Shown here: piece by piece, positions 10,135-22,261 of the stretch
Position numbering within the stretch: position 1 is the first letter of the stretch
Layout of the letters: every line of letters starts with the position of its first letter
Source: Blastobasis lacticolella
Taxonomy: Eukaryota > Arthropoda > Insecta > Lepidoptera > Blastobasidae
Length of the DNA: 64,000 nt
NCBI GenBank assembly: GCA_905147135.1
Contig: LR990044.1
Location: 14,264,122-14,328,121, forward strand
Direction: 5' to 3'
Program-made: the position numbers and the translations under genes
Notes under the pieces: model-generated
What the model was told of the DNA's origin: nothing
The model's input: the letters and a program-made list of their open reading frames with translations, nothing else
Databases searched by the model: none

Positions 10135-11715
10135 GGAGGTATGCTCATGAATTTGCTCTGGTCTATGGTCCCACAATTGATTCACTCTCCAAAAGAAATT
10201 TCAGATGTTGAAGACCACAAAAGTTCTTTGCTGGACCTTTTGCTGACTACGCTCCCTAGTGGGCACACCATCTCCATGGACACGCCTCTTGGCTCGTCGG
10301 ATCACTGCCTTGTGCGCTTATAAGTGCCTGGTACGCTATCCGACAGAAAGTCAATTTATTGGGTGGTCTCTTTGCTTCAAACTCGACCCTGAATGACAGA
10401 GACGCCGACCCGCCTACCATACCATGGTGCACTAATCGATGCCGGAAATATCCATCTCAGCGGAAGGTAAGGCGGGTGCAAGTTTCTCTAGCTAGATGCT
10501 AGTAAGTCGAGTGGGCCTGATAGTTTACCGGCGTAGGTGCTAAAACTGTGTGCTTCCGAATTGTGTTCTGTACTAACGCGCCTATTTGGGCTCTCATACT
10601 CCACTGGGATAGTCTCGTCTTCGTGGGAGACTGCCCATGTGCCTATCGCTATTACCTTCTCTCTAAGGTGATGGGCGTGTTATAAACCACAGCAACATAG
10701 TTACCTACTATAACACGATCTTATGAGCGACCATTAATATGGTGATATTATATCGTATCTTAGACCGTTGGGCTTCAGCTGTTGAGAGTCAAGATGAGGC
10801 ACTGGCTTTTGGCCTAGATATAGCGAAGGCGTTCGATTGGGTCTGGTATAGGGGTTTATTCTATCGAAGTTACCATCATACGGGTTTTCGAAGTGATTTT
10901 GCAAATGGGTAACTAGGTTTTTGGCTAGCACATGCACCAAAGCCGTAGTTGACGGCTGTTGCTCCGATAGTTTGGATATTAACGCTGGTGTCCCGCAAAG
11001 CTCGGTGCTGTCTCGGTGCGCGTTCACCGCCAAGAAAGTTTTTGGTGCAGAGTTCCAAGATATACCGCTTACCATTTAAAGAGCTAATGTATCCTAGATG
11101 TGGACATCTCCATTGATGTCGTTTCACAGTCATTTGGAAGAAAATGTCAAGCTCGCATCTTAAAAACTGGGTGTACTGGGCAACGACTTCTCCTATACAA
11201 GGCTCAAGTCAGGCCCCATTTGGAGTATTGCTCTTATTTATGAGTGGGAGCACTGGCACATCAGCAAGGTCCTTGTGACTCGATCCAAAAACGCGTTGTG
11301 AGGATTGTCGATGATACCATGCACACAAGTGGTATTGAGCCGCTAAGTTAGCGGAGGGAAATCGCCTCCCTTTGTGAGTTCTACAGCTTGTACAACGGTG
11401 TTTGTTCTGAGAAACTGTTTGACATGATGCCTAGAGCTTCATTCTATCGTCGTATTGCTCGCCACCGACATCCTCACACTTTGAGCCAAATTGGTCGCTA
11501 ACTGTGCTGTTCGGAAGGAAGTTTCTCCTACGGACACGAAGGTTGTGGAATGAACTCCCTGAACAGGTTTTCCCTGAAGAGTACAACATGGAGTTCTTCA
11601 AGAAAGGGATGAAAATGTTATTACGGGATCGGAAGCGTGGGTGGGTGATGCCCCTGGTATTAGAAACGTCCATATTCTGCTTACCATCAGGCAGGCCGTA
11701 AGCTTGTTTGCCACC
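10135..11715 (+). mobile_element. Degenerate CR1/Jockey-like LINE (endonuclease, RT and 3' end)
   Basis: The 5' part encodes SLLDLLLTTLPSGHT and DTPLGSSDHCLVRL, the SDH end of an APE-type endonuclease. Next come RT remnants, for example 'gcgttcgattgggtctggta' (AFDWVW) and INAGVPQSSVLS. The C-terminal part reads RRLWNELPEQVFPEEYNMEF and the 3' end reads SIFCLPSGRP. It is heavily interrupted. Matching 3' ends lie at 15180-15310 and 63701-63890. Confidence 0.8.
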
Positions 11716-12945
11716 TTAGTAGTTTAAAAACATATGTGTACCTACCTATAGACAGTCAAAGAGGTAAACGTATTTGTTTTGTTCTAACTAGGTAATAAGT
11801 CTAAAACGGGACCTGACTCCCTCACTAACAATACCCACTCAGCATTAACTAATATCTCACTCAGTTTGCTGTTAGCACCCCAGCCACTGTTACGCAAGAA
11901 TGGTACCATAACCTATCGTGGCGTGTAAATATTTGGAATACCCGGCCCGGTCTTTTCTTAACGCAAATACAATTTTTATCTCGAGGCGCGCCACCTCCGC
12001 TCAGCGTGCTCATCTCAATAAATTTTAAATCATACAATATCTTGACAGGCAACTAAACCCCATTACAGCGACTTGTTTCCACTGCTTTTGTTTTTTTCAA
12101 AGCCCGTCCCGAAGGAAGACTGCGGCGGCGCCCGCGCCGTACATTGGCGCCTTTCTCCGAGCGAGCGGGACGGCCGATCGCCAGAATGCGAATGTCAGAC
12201 CGAGACGGAAGGCACGGCATTAGCGTCGCAGACGGTCAAATGAACTCAGTTTGTGGCCATAAGCCGGCCAGTCGCCCGTCTTGCTCATAACAAGTGTATT
12301 TAGGGAAGTGATGTAAACAATAACTGAGAGTAACTGTGTTATAAGACAAGTTTTTGACTGAGTGTTACCGAAAATATGTGTTGGATGTGTTACTGAACAG
12401 TTTGCCGTGCGGTTTCGATAGCAGGCCGGGGTTAAGAGGTAAGAAGTGACTAAGAATGCAGTGCATTCCCTCTCGCGTCCCTCTTGGAAGAATGCAGTGC
12501 ACCTTGGTCAGCGCACCTTGCGCCTCTGCGCGTGAGTTGTTATCGAAAATTGGATAGTTACACAAATAAAAATTCACGATAATTGAACTGCAATTTAACC
12601 CTTGGCCCTGACCGGCAAAAGTTGCATCGCGGCAATTTAAATTTAATCACAGAAATTGTGTAACAAAAAGTTTAAAAATATAAGATACGACGTTAAGGGT
12701 TATTTCTATAGGTACCTTGTAGTTGTATCTTAACCATACGCTTTCTTTCATTCTTCGCCTACCATGTGACAAGAACTCCCAATTACATGTATGAATACGC
12801 TAAAGTACCTACAGTAAATAGAAAAGAAGAGTATTATAAGAAAACTACTATATTAATAATTTAGCTAAGGTGATAATGAATAGTAATAAAGATTAGTTAC
12901 AAAATAAAACAAACAAAACGTAAAATGTTTAGGTGCGTACTTCGA
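11716..12945. other. Intergenic with a GC-rich island
   Basis: Apart from the island at 12090-12300 (listed separately) I see nothing in this stretch. There are short chance frames only. Confidence 0.45.
12090..12300 (+). promoter_or_regulatory. GC-rich island, candidate promoter or 5' exon
   Basis: The block has many CpG dinucleotides ('gactgcggcggcgcccgcgc', 'ccgagcgagcgggacggccg') in AT-rich surroundings. Near its end 'ctcagttt' at about 12245 fits the arthropod initiator TCAGT. I find no TATA box or convincing donor. It is a second candidate start of ihog; the direction is not certain. Confidence 0.25.
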
Positions 12946-12947
12946 CC

Positions 12948-13405
12948 TGACCTGACGACGTGAGTGTTTCAGTTGGTTAACATCTGCCAAGAGGTCCCGA
13001 GTTTGATTCTCGGCCGCAAATTGAAATGACGAATTTTAATTTCTGTTACGGGTGTTATATGTATAATAATGTGGTGTGTGGTGCCGCCACCTCAAAGAAT
13101 AGCACCACCCCATCTCTTCCCGTGGGTGTCGTAAGAGGCGACTAAGGGACAAATCCGAAAGGTGGGCAGCAGCATCTTTCTGGGTAGATTTGCATCAACT
13201 GCACTGCGATCTCCAACCCGCCTGCCAAGCGTGGAGATTGTGGCGATGACCTCCCCTTTCGTGGGAGAGGCCCGAGGTCCTGCAGTGGACTGTTATGGGC
13301 TGTGATGATGATGTATAATAATTATGTATTTAAAAGTATATAAGTATTAGTTTATCAGTTCTCTATAGCACCCATAACACAAGCTTTGCTTACATTAATT
13401 ATTTC
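12948..13405 (+). repeat. SINE-1 copy split by a nested insertion
   Basis: The head ('aggtcccgagtttgattctc' B box) and body run from about 12948 to 13070 and resume at 13311 ('atgtataataattatg', then 'acccataacacaagctttgc'). The two halves are separated by Element-2 at 13071-13310. Restoring the order gives the same layout as the uninterrupted copies. Confidence 0.85.
13071..13310 (+). mobile_element. Element-2, complete 240-bp SINE-like element with 12-bp target-site duplication
   Basis: It is bounded by perfect 12-bp direct repeats, atgtataataat at 13059-13070 and 13311-13322. It begins gtggtgtgtggtgccgcc and ends 'tgttatgggctgtgatgatg', a (GATG)n tail. No coding frame is present. Copies: 17403 (-), 33500 (-), 44755 (-), 45405 (-), 45963 (+), 49172 (-). 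The tail and TSD indicate target-primed retrotransposition. Confidence 0.85.
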
Positions 13406-14230
13406 ATTCAATTTCATTAATCTTAACATTATATAGCTAACACAGACGCATTGCTTACGTTAATTTCATTATATGTCATTTTTGCAGTCGTTCTTGTTAG
13501 TTATTCGTTGAATAGGTAGGCTCAAAAGGGATTAAGTTCGAATAACTGGACACCGTAATAGTGTCTCAATGTTTAGCATAACAATTTAGCATTGCACATA
13601 TGTTATGTTGTTGTTTACGAATCACAGAGAGCGTGTTTTAGGCATTGATACGTCTTTAGTCACTGAATCATGCAGCTATGTCCGGCTATTCTCTTTTTAT
13701 TTGACACCGTTCCATCACATACCCAGACCGGCCAGCCCAGTACATAGGACAAGACAAGACAATGTTATAAGAAGACAACGAGTAGCCCGCGGCCAGATTC
13801 CGAACCAATTTAATTGGTATGTATTTTGACGTTTGATTGATCGACTGCGTTGACCGGCAGCGCCCTGTTCGCTAGTAAGATGAATATCTCGTTATTAGTG
13901 TGCACAATAACTTGCATGACGAAAGAGTAATTAAATAACAATTGATAAGGACTTGGCGTACGTGATTTGAGACATAAACGCCTTGGCGCGTGGTGGAACG
14001 TAATAAACTCTGCATTTACGTCTTCTAACGCCCACTGGCATGCTATGGTCGATGAGCAATTTGTTAGTTTACGAATGTCGTTGAAAGAGCTATTCAGATC
14101 TATTTAGATCTGAGTCTGATCTAGTTTAATAGGTGTAGTGCCCTACTTATTGCTAGCTAGGATATGTGTTTTTGTAGTAACGGATATTTTATTTAAAATG
14201 TATTGGTAGTGGTGGTAGTAATATGTGTAG
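13406..14230. other. Intergenic, nothing recognised
   Basis: AT-rich sequence with one 74-codon chance frame that resembles nothing I know. Confidence 0.4.
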
Positions 14231-14232
14231 GT

Positions 14233-14345
14233 ATGTATTTCAAAACAAAGTATATATGCAGTTTATCAGACACCCATAACACAAGGTTTGCTTACTTCGG
14301 GGCTAGGTGGCGCTGTGTGAATTTGTCCTAGTATATTTTTTGTAC
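14233..14345 (+). repeat. SINE-1 3' fragment
   Basis: Only the 3' part is present: 'cacccataacacaaggtttg', 'cttacttcggggctagg' and 'tggcgctgtgtgaatttgtc'. The tRNA-like head is missing, as expected for a 5'-truncated copy. Confidence 0.75.
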
Positions 14346-15179
14346 ATTACCATTGATATTAAATAAACTGGAAAGCACTCTGAATACCTTCGGCTATAAC
14401 AACCTATTCCTCAATCGTTTATTTCCCTTACCTATTGACTTAAAATCCAATGACCAAGCACTAATCGATAGTAATTTTAGATAGGTAGCTAATTTGAATT
14501 TGTTATTATTTGGCATATTAGATGCCTTTTTTTGTTAACTTAGGGATTAGGGAGGAACCTCGGCTTCCGACGAGTTAATCTATACAACTAACTTGTCTGA
14601 AATTATCATTTTCATCGCAGATCCGTTATTAAAAACAACAAAAAACCTAGAAACCTGTACGAGAAATACTTCATTTTACTACTATATTATAGCTAGTTGT
14701 TTATTATTGATTTACGATGTAGATAACTTGTAGGGCTGGATTTAAATTGATATGATTAAATTTCCTCCTGGCTACAATTAATTTAGATCTTAGCAGACAA
14801 GACAGATCCATCTTTAGATAAACAAGCTCGAAGTACGGATTATTCATATGCAGGGTGTCAGAATATGAATGCAGCGATTAAACTGACTCAAGATAAAGTG
14901 TAACTAGAAACAGCGTTATTTATCGGCCTGGTAGATCGAGGAACCGGCGTACGCTCCGATTTGCGCTTTTATGTGCCTTTTTTATTTATTTTAGACCACT
15001 AAAATAACCCTGGGTTAAACAATTGCTGTTAGAATTCAAAAGGAACGTATTTAGTAAGGCTTTTTGCAATTGAAATGTGTATATTTGAGTGTTCATGAGG
15101 ACTTTAACTAAGTTTGTGAAATTAAAAAAAAATAGTTTGCGACTGTTTGTGACATTTTTTTATACGACTAAAGTGGCAA
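14346..15179. other. Intergenic, nothing recognised
   Basis: AT-rich sequence without convincing frames or repeats. Confidence 0.4.
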
Positions 15180-15310
15180 ACAAGCTTACGCCGCAGCACC
15201 GCAGCCTATGGACGTTTGCAATATCAGGGGCATCACCCACGCGCAGCCGACCCCGTAAAAACCTTTTCATCCTTTTCTTGAAGAACACCATGTTGAACGA
15301 CATTAACGTT
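15180..15310 (-). mobile_element. CR1/Jockey-like LINE 3' end
   Basis: On the - strand it encodes the tail also seen at 11570-11710 and 63735-63860: 'ttcaagaaaaggatgaaaag', a 'gggtgatgcccctgatatt' block, then 'gcaaacgtccataggctgcg'. It is 5'-truncated. Confidence 0.75.
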
Positions 15311-16240
15311 TAAAGATTTTTAAACAACTTTCAAATTATTTGCATACCGACGTAAAAGTTATGTCTGTTCTTTTTATTTTTTAAATGCAACAGTTTAATA
15401 AAATCTTTAACAACTTTTATTATTTCCAGACAAAACATTGTCTCATTCATTAATTGCAAACAAAAAGCTATCAAGCTCGACGGAAACATAATATCTGTCT
15501 TAGCAAAGCTTAATGTTGTTAATCTTCGACTAAGCCCCGATTTGAGATGCTGTAGGTGTCTTGCTAATTAACAATATAATATTAGATTCCGCGAATCGCT
15601 GTAGAGTTTAGCACTTTTTTCTATGTCTGTGAGATAGAATAAGCATTACTTTTTTATATGCGTGGATAATTTGAATTAAGTATATGTAAAGGTATAGCAA
15701 CCGAGCTACACTCGGCTTCAAAACAACCTAAGTAGGTACTAGGAACACCTACCTTTTTCTTTACCCATTATCTCCTGGTTGACTGGCTATTTTAGCTTTA
15801 AGTCCGCCTTTGTACTATTTTGTGCGTAAATATTTAATAAATAAATAAATAATATTTTTTTAAACTGGAGTAGATTCGGTTTTCATACTAACAGCTGTAA
15901 ATCAGAGTCACTTATGAAAATATTGCCTTGCGTAAAGCGCCTGTGTTGAAGAAGTAATCACTGTTTTACTGACTATCGAACCGCGAAAACCTAATTAAAA
16001 TCGTTTAGATATTTATGACGTTAAATACTGTATTAGCGTATATATAAAATTATTGGGTGAATCGATGTGCTTGATCTCGCGAGTGTATTTCCGCAATTAT
16101 TTAATCAACTAGAAAAAGCAAAGCCCCTGTGATCAAGTACGGTATTTTAGAGACCCTCCTTCCACCACGGAACGGATCGCGTAGTACGGGTACGTTCCCA
16201 GGTGACTTTCATACAGTCGTTTTCTAGGAACATATCTATA
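15311..16240. other. Intergenic with short microsatellite
   Basis: It contains an (AAAT)n run at about 15835-15853. Nothing else is recognised. Confidence 0.4.
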
Positions 16241-16800
16241 CGACCTATTTAATAATGAAAAGGGTTTGGAACTCACTGCCCGCATGTAAATATTTATACA
16301 GTAACGCAGGTGTTTTCAAAAATGCTAGCATGGGCCTTATATGTGGAACTTTTGATGTTATTTCTTCTATAGGAGGAGTTTATTTAAATCTTACTTCCCT
16401 ATACAAATTATACAATGTATTATTTTTATTTTATTTTGTTTTAGATAAGTAGGTACAATAACATACAACCAATTATCATCTTATATCTAACAGCTCTAGA
16501 CTCTAAAACTATTACCAATTTGATGCCCAATTACGATTGTACACAACATTAAAAAAAAAACTACAGAGAGTGCATGCAGTTTTATACATTAAATTATTAT
16601 TGAATTAGGTTTACACTTCTTAGGTTATTTAAAAAAAGAAATACTTATGTTTCAGCAAGTCTTTAAATTTTTAACGCACCGGCGGCGGTTCTGCGTTTTT
16701 GTTGCCTGCAACTGATTCATGAATCGTAGATGTTATGGGCTACAGTTAACGCTTACCATCGGTTGGGCTATCTGCTCGTTTGTTACTGCGTAGTATATAT
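16240..16800 (+). mobile_element. Decayed LINE C-terminal and 3' remnant
   Basis: A frame near 16255 reads KRVWNSLPACKYLYSN and GVFKNAS, the pattern that ends many insect LINE ORF2 proteins (WNSLP then VFK). Further on, 'cgcttaccatcggttgggc' followed by 'atctgctcgtttg' matches the usual 3' tail of such elements. The middle has decayed. Confidence 0.5.
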
Positions 16801-16975
16801 TAAAAAAAAGAGGCTACGAAAATTTTAAATGTAACGTTTGTAAGAAATAACTTAATATACATTCCATATACCATATGGCGAAATAGATAGAGTAGGTAGG
16901 TAGAGTTTGAACTGGCAATTATTTATTTTTGCCACGAATAATCTCTTCTATTTAAGACAAAAACACTTGACCCCT

Positions 16976-17059
16976 CATCATCATCATCATCATCTTGACG
17001 TTATGTCCCGGTTGCGCCCCCGCGCTGCACGCAAAGGGCCCAGGGTCCGCCTTCCTGCT
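16976..17059 (-). mobile_element. 5'-truncated SINE-2 3' end with 17-bp TSD
   Basis: The insert starts with (CAT)n and 'cttgacgttatgtcccggtt', the complement of the SINE-2 end at 54080-54101. Direct repeats of 17 bp flank it (16959-16975 and 17060-17076, aaaaacactt then acccct, one mismatch). Confidence 0.8.
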
Positions 17060-17402
17060 AAAAACACTTAACCCCTATTTAGATAAAAAGATAATTTTTA
17101 TGTAATTATTTTGTCACCGTAAAATTGTGAAAACCTTAGTTTGTAATCTAACATGTCGAACGTCGTAAAATTGTAAACTGTAACATTCTAATGCAAATCC
17201 GGACTGGGCCGAGTTTAGGAATTCTGTTAATTGTATTATTTTTAGAAGTACGAGTGTGTGTGCGAGATGGTATCCTAGTTTTACCTTTGGCTAAGGCCAT
17301 GGCCCAGGAAATGTTGCGACCTACCCAATGGGAAGATAGCAAATGGATTTTATGTGAACTCTGCTAATTGGACTTAATCTTTATTTGGTTTACTTACACA
17401 TA

Positions 17403-17660
17403 TATCATCATGACAGCCCATAATAGTCCACTGCAGGATGTAGTGTCTCTCCCATGAGAGGGGAGGTGATTGCCATAATCTCCACGCTTGGCAGGCGGGT
17501 TGGAGATCGCATTGTTGTAAATATAGAAAAGGAAAAAGCTGCTGCCCATTTTCCAGCCTAGCGAGACTCTAGTTCTTTTGCCTCGAAAACATTAGTCGCC
17601 TTGTATGACACCCACGAGTGTAAGGGGTTACTCTGCCGGAAACCACACGGCCAATATATG
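17403..17660 (-). mobile_element. Element-2, near full-length copy
   Basis: Reading the - strand gives the 13071-13310 element from end to end: tail 'acagcccataatagtccact', middle 'ttggcaggcgggttggagat', and head 'accacacggcc'. It has several point changes. Confidence 0.85.
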
Positions 17661-19489
17661 TATACTCATAATTTGGTAGCAAAACATTGCCACCTTTTCA
17701 CCCTCATTGCAAACCTTACTAATTGTAAGTTAAAAATAGCTAACTAGAATATAAAATTAAATTTCTTTCAGTCTAATGTGAAAATAAAATTCGGTTTAGT
17801 ATAATAAGTATACTGCAGTGAGACCACTGCACCCATTCTGCAGGAACCTAACTACTGCTTGGTACGTACTGCTATTTTTCGTAGAATCTTACTTTCCAAA
17901 TAAAATATTTATTAGGGACATTTCAAAATGGACTCTCTGATCCTAAAGGGTTAAATTTTAATTAAACTTATGTTGACACAAACCTGTGTCGCACATTTCC
18001 ACGAACTCGTTAACACCCAGGAAAGCAGTAGCTAAAACTCGGACCGGATATCCGGACTCGGATATTATTTCGCACACGTGCTGCTCTTGAGCACGAGCCG
18101 CTTTGAACAAATATCTTGATAAATCCTTTTCGGCACTGATACTATATTTCGCTACTTCTAACAAAAAAGGACTTTGTTGTCCAACAATAGGGTTAAATAT
18201 CGATTGTCAAGATGCTATGTAAAAATCGTGCGACATGGCTGGTAACTTCCTCATAATGGGTGGTCTCGTTACGCGGCGAATGTGAAAAGTAGCACGTGGA
18301 TTAAGTGGAACCTTGTCAAATGGAGGGCTCTACAACCAATACGGATAACACCATGGTGGTCCCACGATCACACAAGGCTTGCGTTGCGCAATCAGATTAG
18401 ATCTCATGAATGTGAAACACTCCAGCCAAACATTTGCTTGGTAATGACATGCCTTTGAGGCGACACAGGAATAAGGGAGAAAAAGAAGTTTTTTATTTAA
18501 ATTACACCACGTTGCCATAAAACACAGCTCGGCGAACATAACAGGAAGCAGGTAGGTAGCAATAGTAATAAAGAAAGAAAGAAAACCTTCATGTTCGTAG
18601 CAACGACTCTAAATGTGTCTATAACATAAATCCTCCCAAATTCCGCGATGGTGTGTAGTCTAAAGTAGGCAGTTTCCTGCAAATGTATCTACTATGTAGA
18701 ACAAAAGTGGTTTTAGACTTTTATGGGATCACTAATTTCCACTCTTGGCTTTGCGTTTTAGCGTTAGGTACCTACAAGCTACGAGTAGGAACATACTAAA
18801 TAAGTAGTTATAAAGAGGCGTAAATTTACGTATTCATATCTACTTTCTTAAGACATATCAGGTATTGTTTTCAGTAAATGCGGATTCCTTTGTTATTATA
18901 ATGCATTAAACCGCTAGGTATATTTAATAACTTTATGCATTAAACATACATAACTATTTATTTTATCCGTGAGATACTTTTGCCTAGATAACTAGGCAAC
19001 TAACTGATGGTTAAATAAAAAGTTATAATAATATTAATTTTTAAATAGTGACAAAGAAGATAGCATTAGGCTAATAATATAAATTAATTTCTGTATATTA
19101 AGTTCCAAACTGCACCACGTGCTATGAACTTTGTTGAGTTGTAGTATGCAACTTACTTAGTAATTTACTACACACTTGACAGGTGGGTTGGAGATCGCAG
19201 TGATAAGTATTTTAATATTATGTCGTGTAAGCATAAGACAATGCTCGTGCAGACAATGCTACGTAAGTATAACAATTTTTCCATCATTAGGTAAGTAAGT
19301 AGGCAGCATAAAATAGGTACGAGTAGGTATGCGACATGTAAATGTACCTATTTGTTTATATCTTCCACTCAAAATAAACTCATTCAAAGATATCACGCAA
19401 GGCAGTGACTATAATTTAGTACACAAGTGGAAATTTTATGCACAATCAGACTAGATTGATCATATTGTCTCAATTGCAGTCAAATCAAT
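17661..19489. other. Intergenic, little recognised
   Basis: A - strand open stretch of 68 codons near 17958-18164 has no recognised similarity. A short Element-2 piece ('gtgggttggagatcgcagtg') lies at about 19182-19201. Confidence 0.4.
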
Positions 19490-19950
19490 TTTGTGCCAAC
19501 GAAGTGCCGGTCATCTGTCGCGTCATGCTAACATCAACGACATCTTCTGCCGGGCCTTTGTCTCCTAAAGTGACAGCTGTTTTAGAACCAAATGGGCTGG
19601 CTCGTAATGATGGTAAGAGGCCCGAAATAATCTACGTGTATACCCTGGCCCCTTCCCACCTTAGAGCTACCTCAACCTGTGCCGGGTGCGGCAGCTTCAG
19701 GGGCAAAGGACCTCAAGCGGCGCAAATATGGGTCTCTTTGCTAGCGATATTTATTTAGGTCATTTGGGGTGGAGATAATGGGGTCCTGGGGGCCGAGTGA
19801 CAGAAAGATCTTTTAAGACCTATCGGTCCGACTGATCGAGACGACCGGCGACCCACGGGCTGGCGCGTACCTCGGGCAGCGTTTGAGCTTGAAAATACAA
19901 TGAAGTAACGCCGCCAGCCTCCTAGGAACACTTCCAATGGCAGCGATTTG
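19490..19950 (+). mobile_element. Pseudogene of a transposon-encoded ORF2-type C-terminal domain
   Basis: Broken frames read NGLARNDGKRPE and VYTLAPSHLRATST, then after frameshifts RLIETTGDPRAGAYLGQRLS and NAASLLGTLP. This order of motifs is one I recall from many invertebrate retrotransposon-encoded proteins (TLAPSH...ATS...LI..TGD.RAG.YL.QRLS...NAAS..GTLP). The exact clade is uncertain. It has stops and frameshifts and is not a host gene. Confidence 0.6.
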
Positions 19951-22260
19951 GAAGCTTTTTTTATGTGTGATGTACCAAGATATCCACACCCTTCCGCTTT
20001 GTGCCGCCCGTATCTAATGGTTTTATGAAGTCATTCATCACTTAGAAGTTGAATTACTAATAGGAAACTAACAATTCATCCTTTGTTTCACCACATGCCT
20101 AAGAAATTTATCAAAGATTCATTCAATAACGTACCAACGTGTGATGTATTTGCTATGTTCCTCAATAGATAGTAATACAAATATTGTGTCTCTGATATCG
20201 TATTAATGTGGCCCACATTTCACGCCCCGGGTGACCCCATCCTTGTGTTTCCCTGTAACAATACATCAAGGTCAACATTATTGGGACCAATTCATCTGTC
20301 CATATCCATTCTGGTGGATACAATTGAAGGATTACACTAGTGATTGAAGAGTGTGGTTTCTTTATTTTGTAAACAATGACAGATTATTGGAGCAACAGCG
20401 ATTTGGAAGGAATGCGACTGAAAAACTATGCAAGATTCAACTTTTATCTCTGTCAAACTAATCCTTGAAGTCGGGGATAATGTTAACTCATCTTTCAGCT
20501 TAAGCACAGGGAAGGTAGACTCCCAATTTCGATATACAAGTGCATCAAAGGTCTCCAGAGAAATCGTCATACTTATGATTTGTCAACCATTTCGTCGTAA
20601 CGCTTGTACTTAGATCGATCGAGCATTACCAAAAGGCTGTTTATTTTGAAACTGGAGCCGTTCCATTGACACCGCTCCCCGTCCCCCGCCCGCCGACCAC
20701 ACAGCGTACTGTTCCGGGTACAATGCACAGTTCGAATTACCGACACTTTGGGTCTGTGCTGATCGATATGTCCCTTACCACCTGCTCTCATGGTACAGTG
20801 CAGATGCTATTGTGTATGCATAGATAAAAGGATAAACACATGGCGAACATAGTATGCTCGAAGTTTTGTGAGAACCCTTTCGTCATAATACCACGACCTG
20901 TGTGACTTTAATCGAGAACTCGTATTAGTCTAAAATCTGACTAAATTGTCTAATAAAGGTGATGCAATAAAATGTTGTTTTTTTATACAAAAGTCTGTAA
21001 ATAACGCGTATCTATTGCTCTAACTTAGAGCACATTGTTATACAAACCTACACATAAAAATACTCAATAAAATTATGACTTTTAAAAGAGTTCAATGCAA
21101 GAGACCCTGTTGATGTCTTTTATATGCATGTAATTAAAGTTATGTATAAGTACCAGTTTTCTACTGTTATAATTTTGGACAAAGTTTAAACATGGTTTTT
21201 AGACAGGGTGGAATAGGAATTCTCCTTTAACTGACCGTCTTTCTGTCACGGGGTAATATTTTTTGGAACCGTAATAGATACTAACAATTTATCCTTTTCC
21301 TGTTGTGTCTTAAACTTTTGTTACATAACGTGTATGTTTGATCTTGTGAACAATAAACTGTTAAATAAATAGATAGGCCTTGAAATTTTCTTGAAATACG
21401 CGTTTCCACGGCCGGAAGCAAATACAACAAAATAATTAAGGAATCTAATTCGCATAAAATTCTGTCTCACCAATATCATGAGCTGTTGACGCAACACTAT
21501 AAATGAAAGCAGACGGGGGCCCTACGGTTCTGCTTTTTTGCTACCTGATATTACTAACACTTTAAGCACGGACGGTAGTAATAATATCCATCGACAGGAC
21601 TCGTTGGAGTTGTTTAAGTACTTAATTGTTGTACATCGAAAGAACTGTCATATTTTATTTTGATTAGCCTCGAGGGTGCAATAGTAAGGCTCATCACAAC
21701 GGTCACTCATTATAATGGCATAAACCCCGCACAGGAGGTTGTATGCATTGCTCTTCATAATATCTAACTGGTTGACTGTTTGTATTAATAGTAGTTATAG
21801 TTAGTACTTCTTTATAGAGACATCAACGACGAGAAATTAATACAAAGTAATAGAACAGTAGCTACAATTTGAGTGTAGGCACTTGCGTTCACTAACATGA
21901 AACTGCATATTAAATAACTAATGCAAGTCTTTTTATTACGCACATTTGTTTTTTAGACTTGCGTGTGGCGGTCATGCGGGTCCATACAAATCGTTTTATG
22001 GTTATATTCAATGAAAAGGTCTCTGCTTTTCAATGTTTTATTACTTGGCTGCATACAAGCAGCAATAGTAAAGCAGTACGAGACAATGAAGTTATCTAAA
22101 GAGAATACGCGAGGGAACGCAAGATGGTTTGTCGTGGGCCAAAACTTGAATTATTCCGATCAAATCTTAGCTTCCTACTGAATCAAATAATATAAATATT
22201 TAGCAGTTTCAAAACGTTTAGACTATGCGGGCGTTTTTATACATCGGATCAAATATATAC
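19951..22260. other. Intergenic, nothing recognised
   Basis: There are overlapping short frames on both strands around 20337-20790, none with a known family. The rest is AT-rich. Confidence 0.4.
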
Positions 22261-22261
22261 G

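Noticed and set aside
16980..17000. (CATC)n runs considered as a CRISPR-like or regulatory repeat
   Set aside because: They are microsatellite tails of retrotransposons, shown by TSDs at several sites.
19438..19758. Open frame of 106 codons that looked like a small gene
   Set aside because: Its motifs continue in other frames after frameshifts and match a transposon-encoded domain, so it is a pseudogene of a mobile element.
20337..20613. Overlapping frames on both strands
   Set aside because: They are short, have no recognised motif and no splice support.
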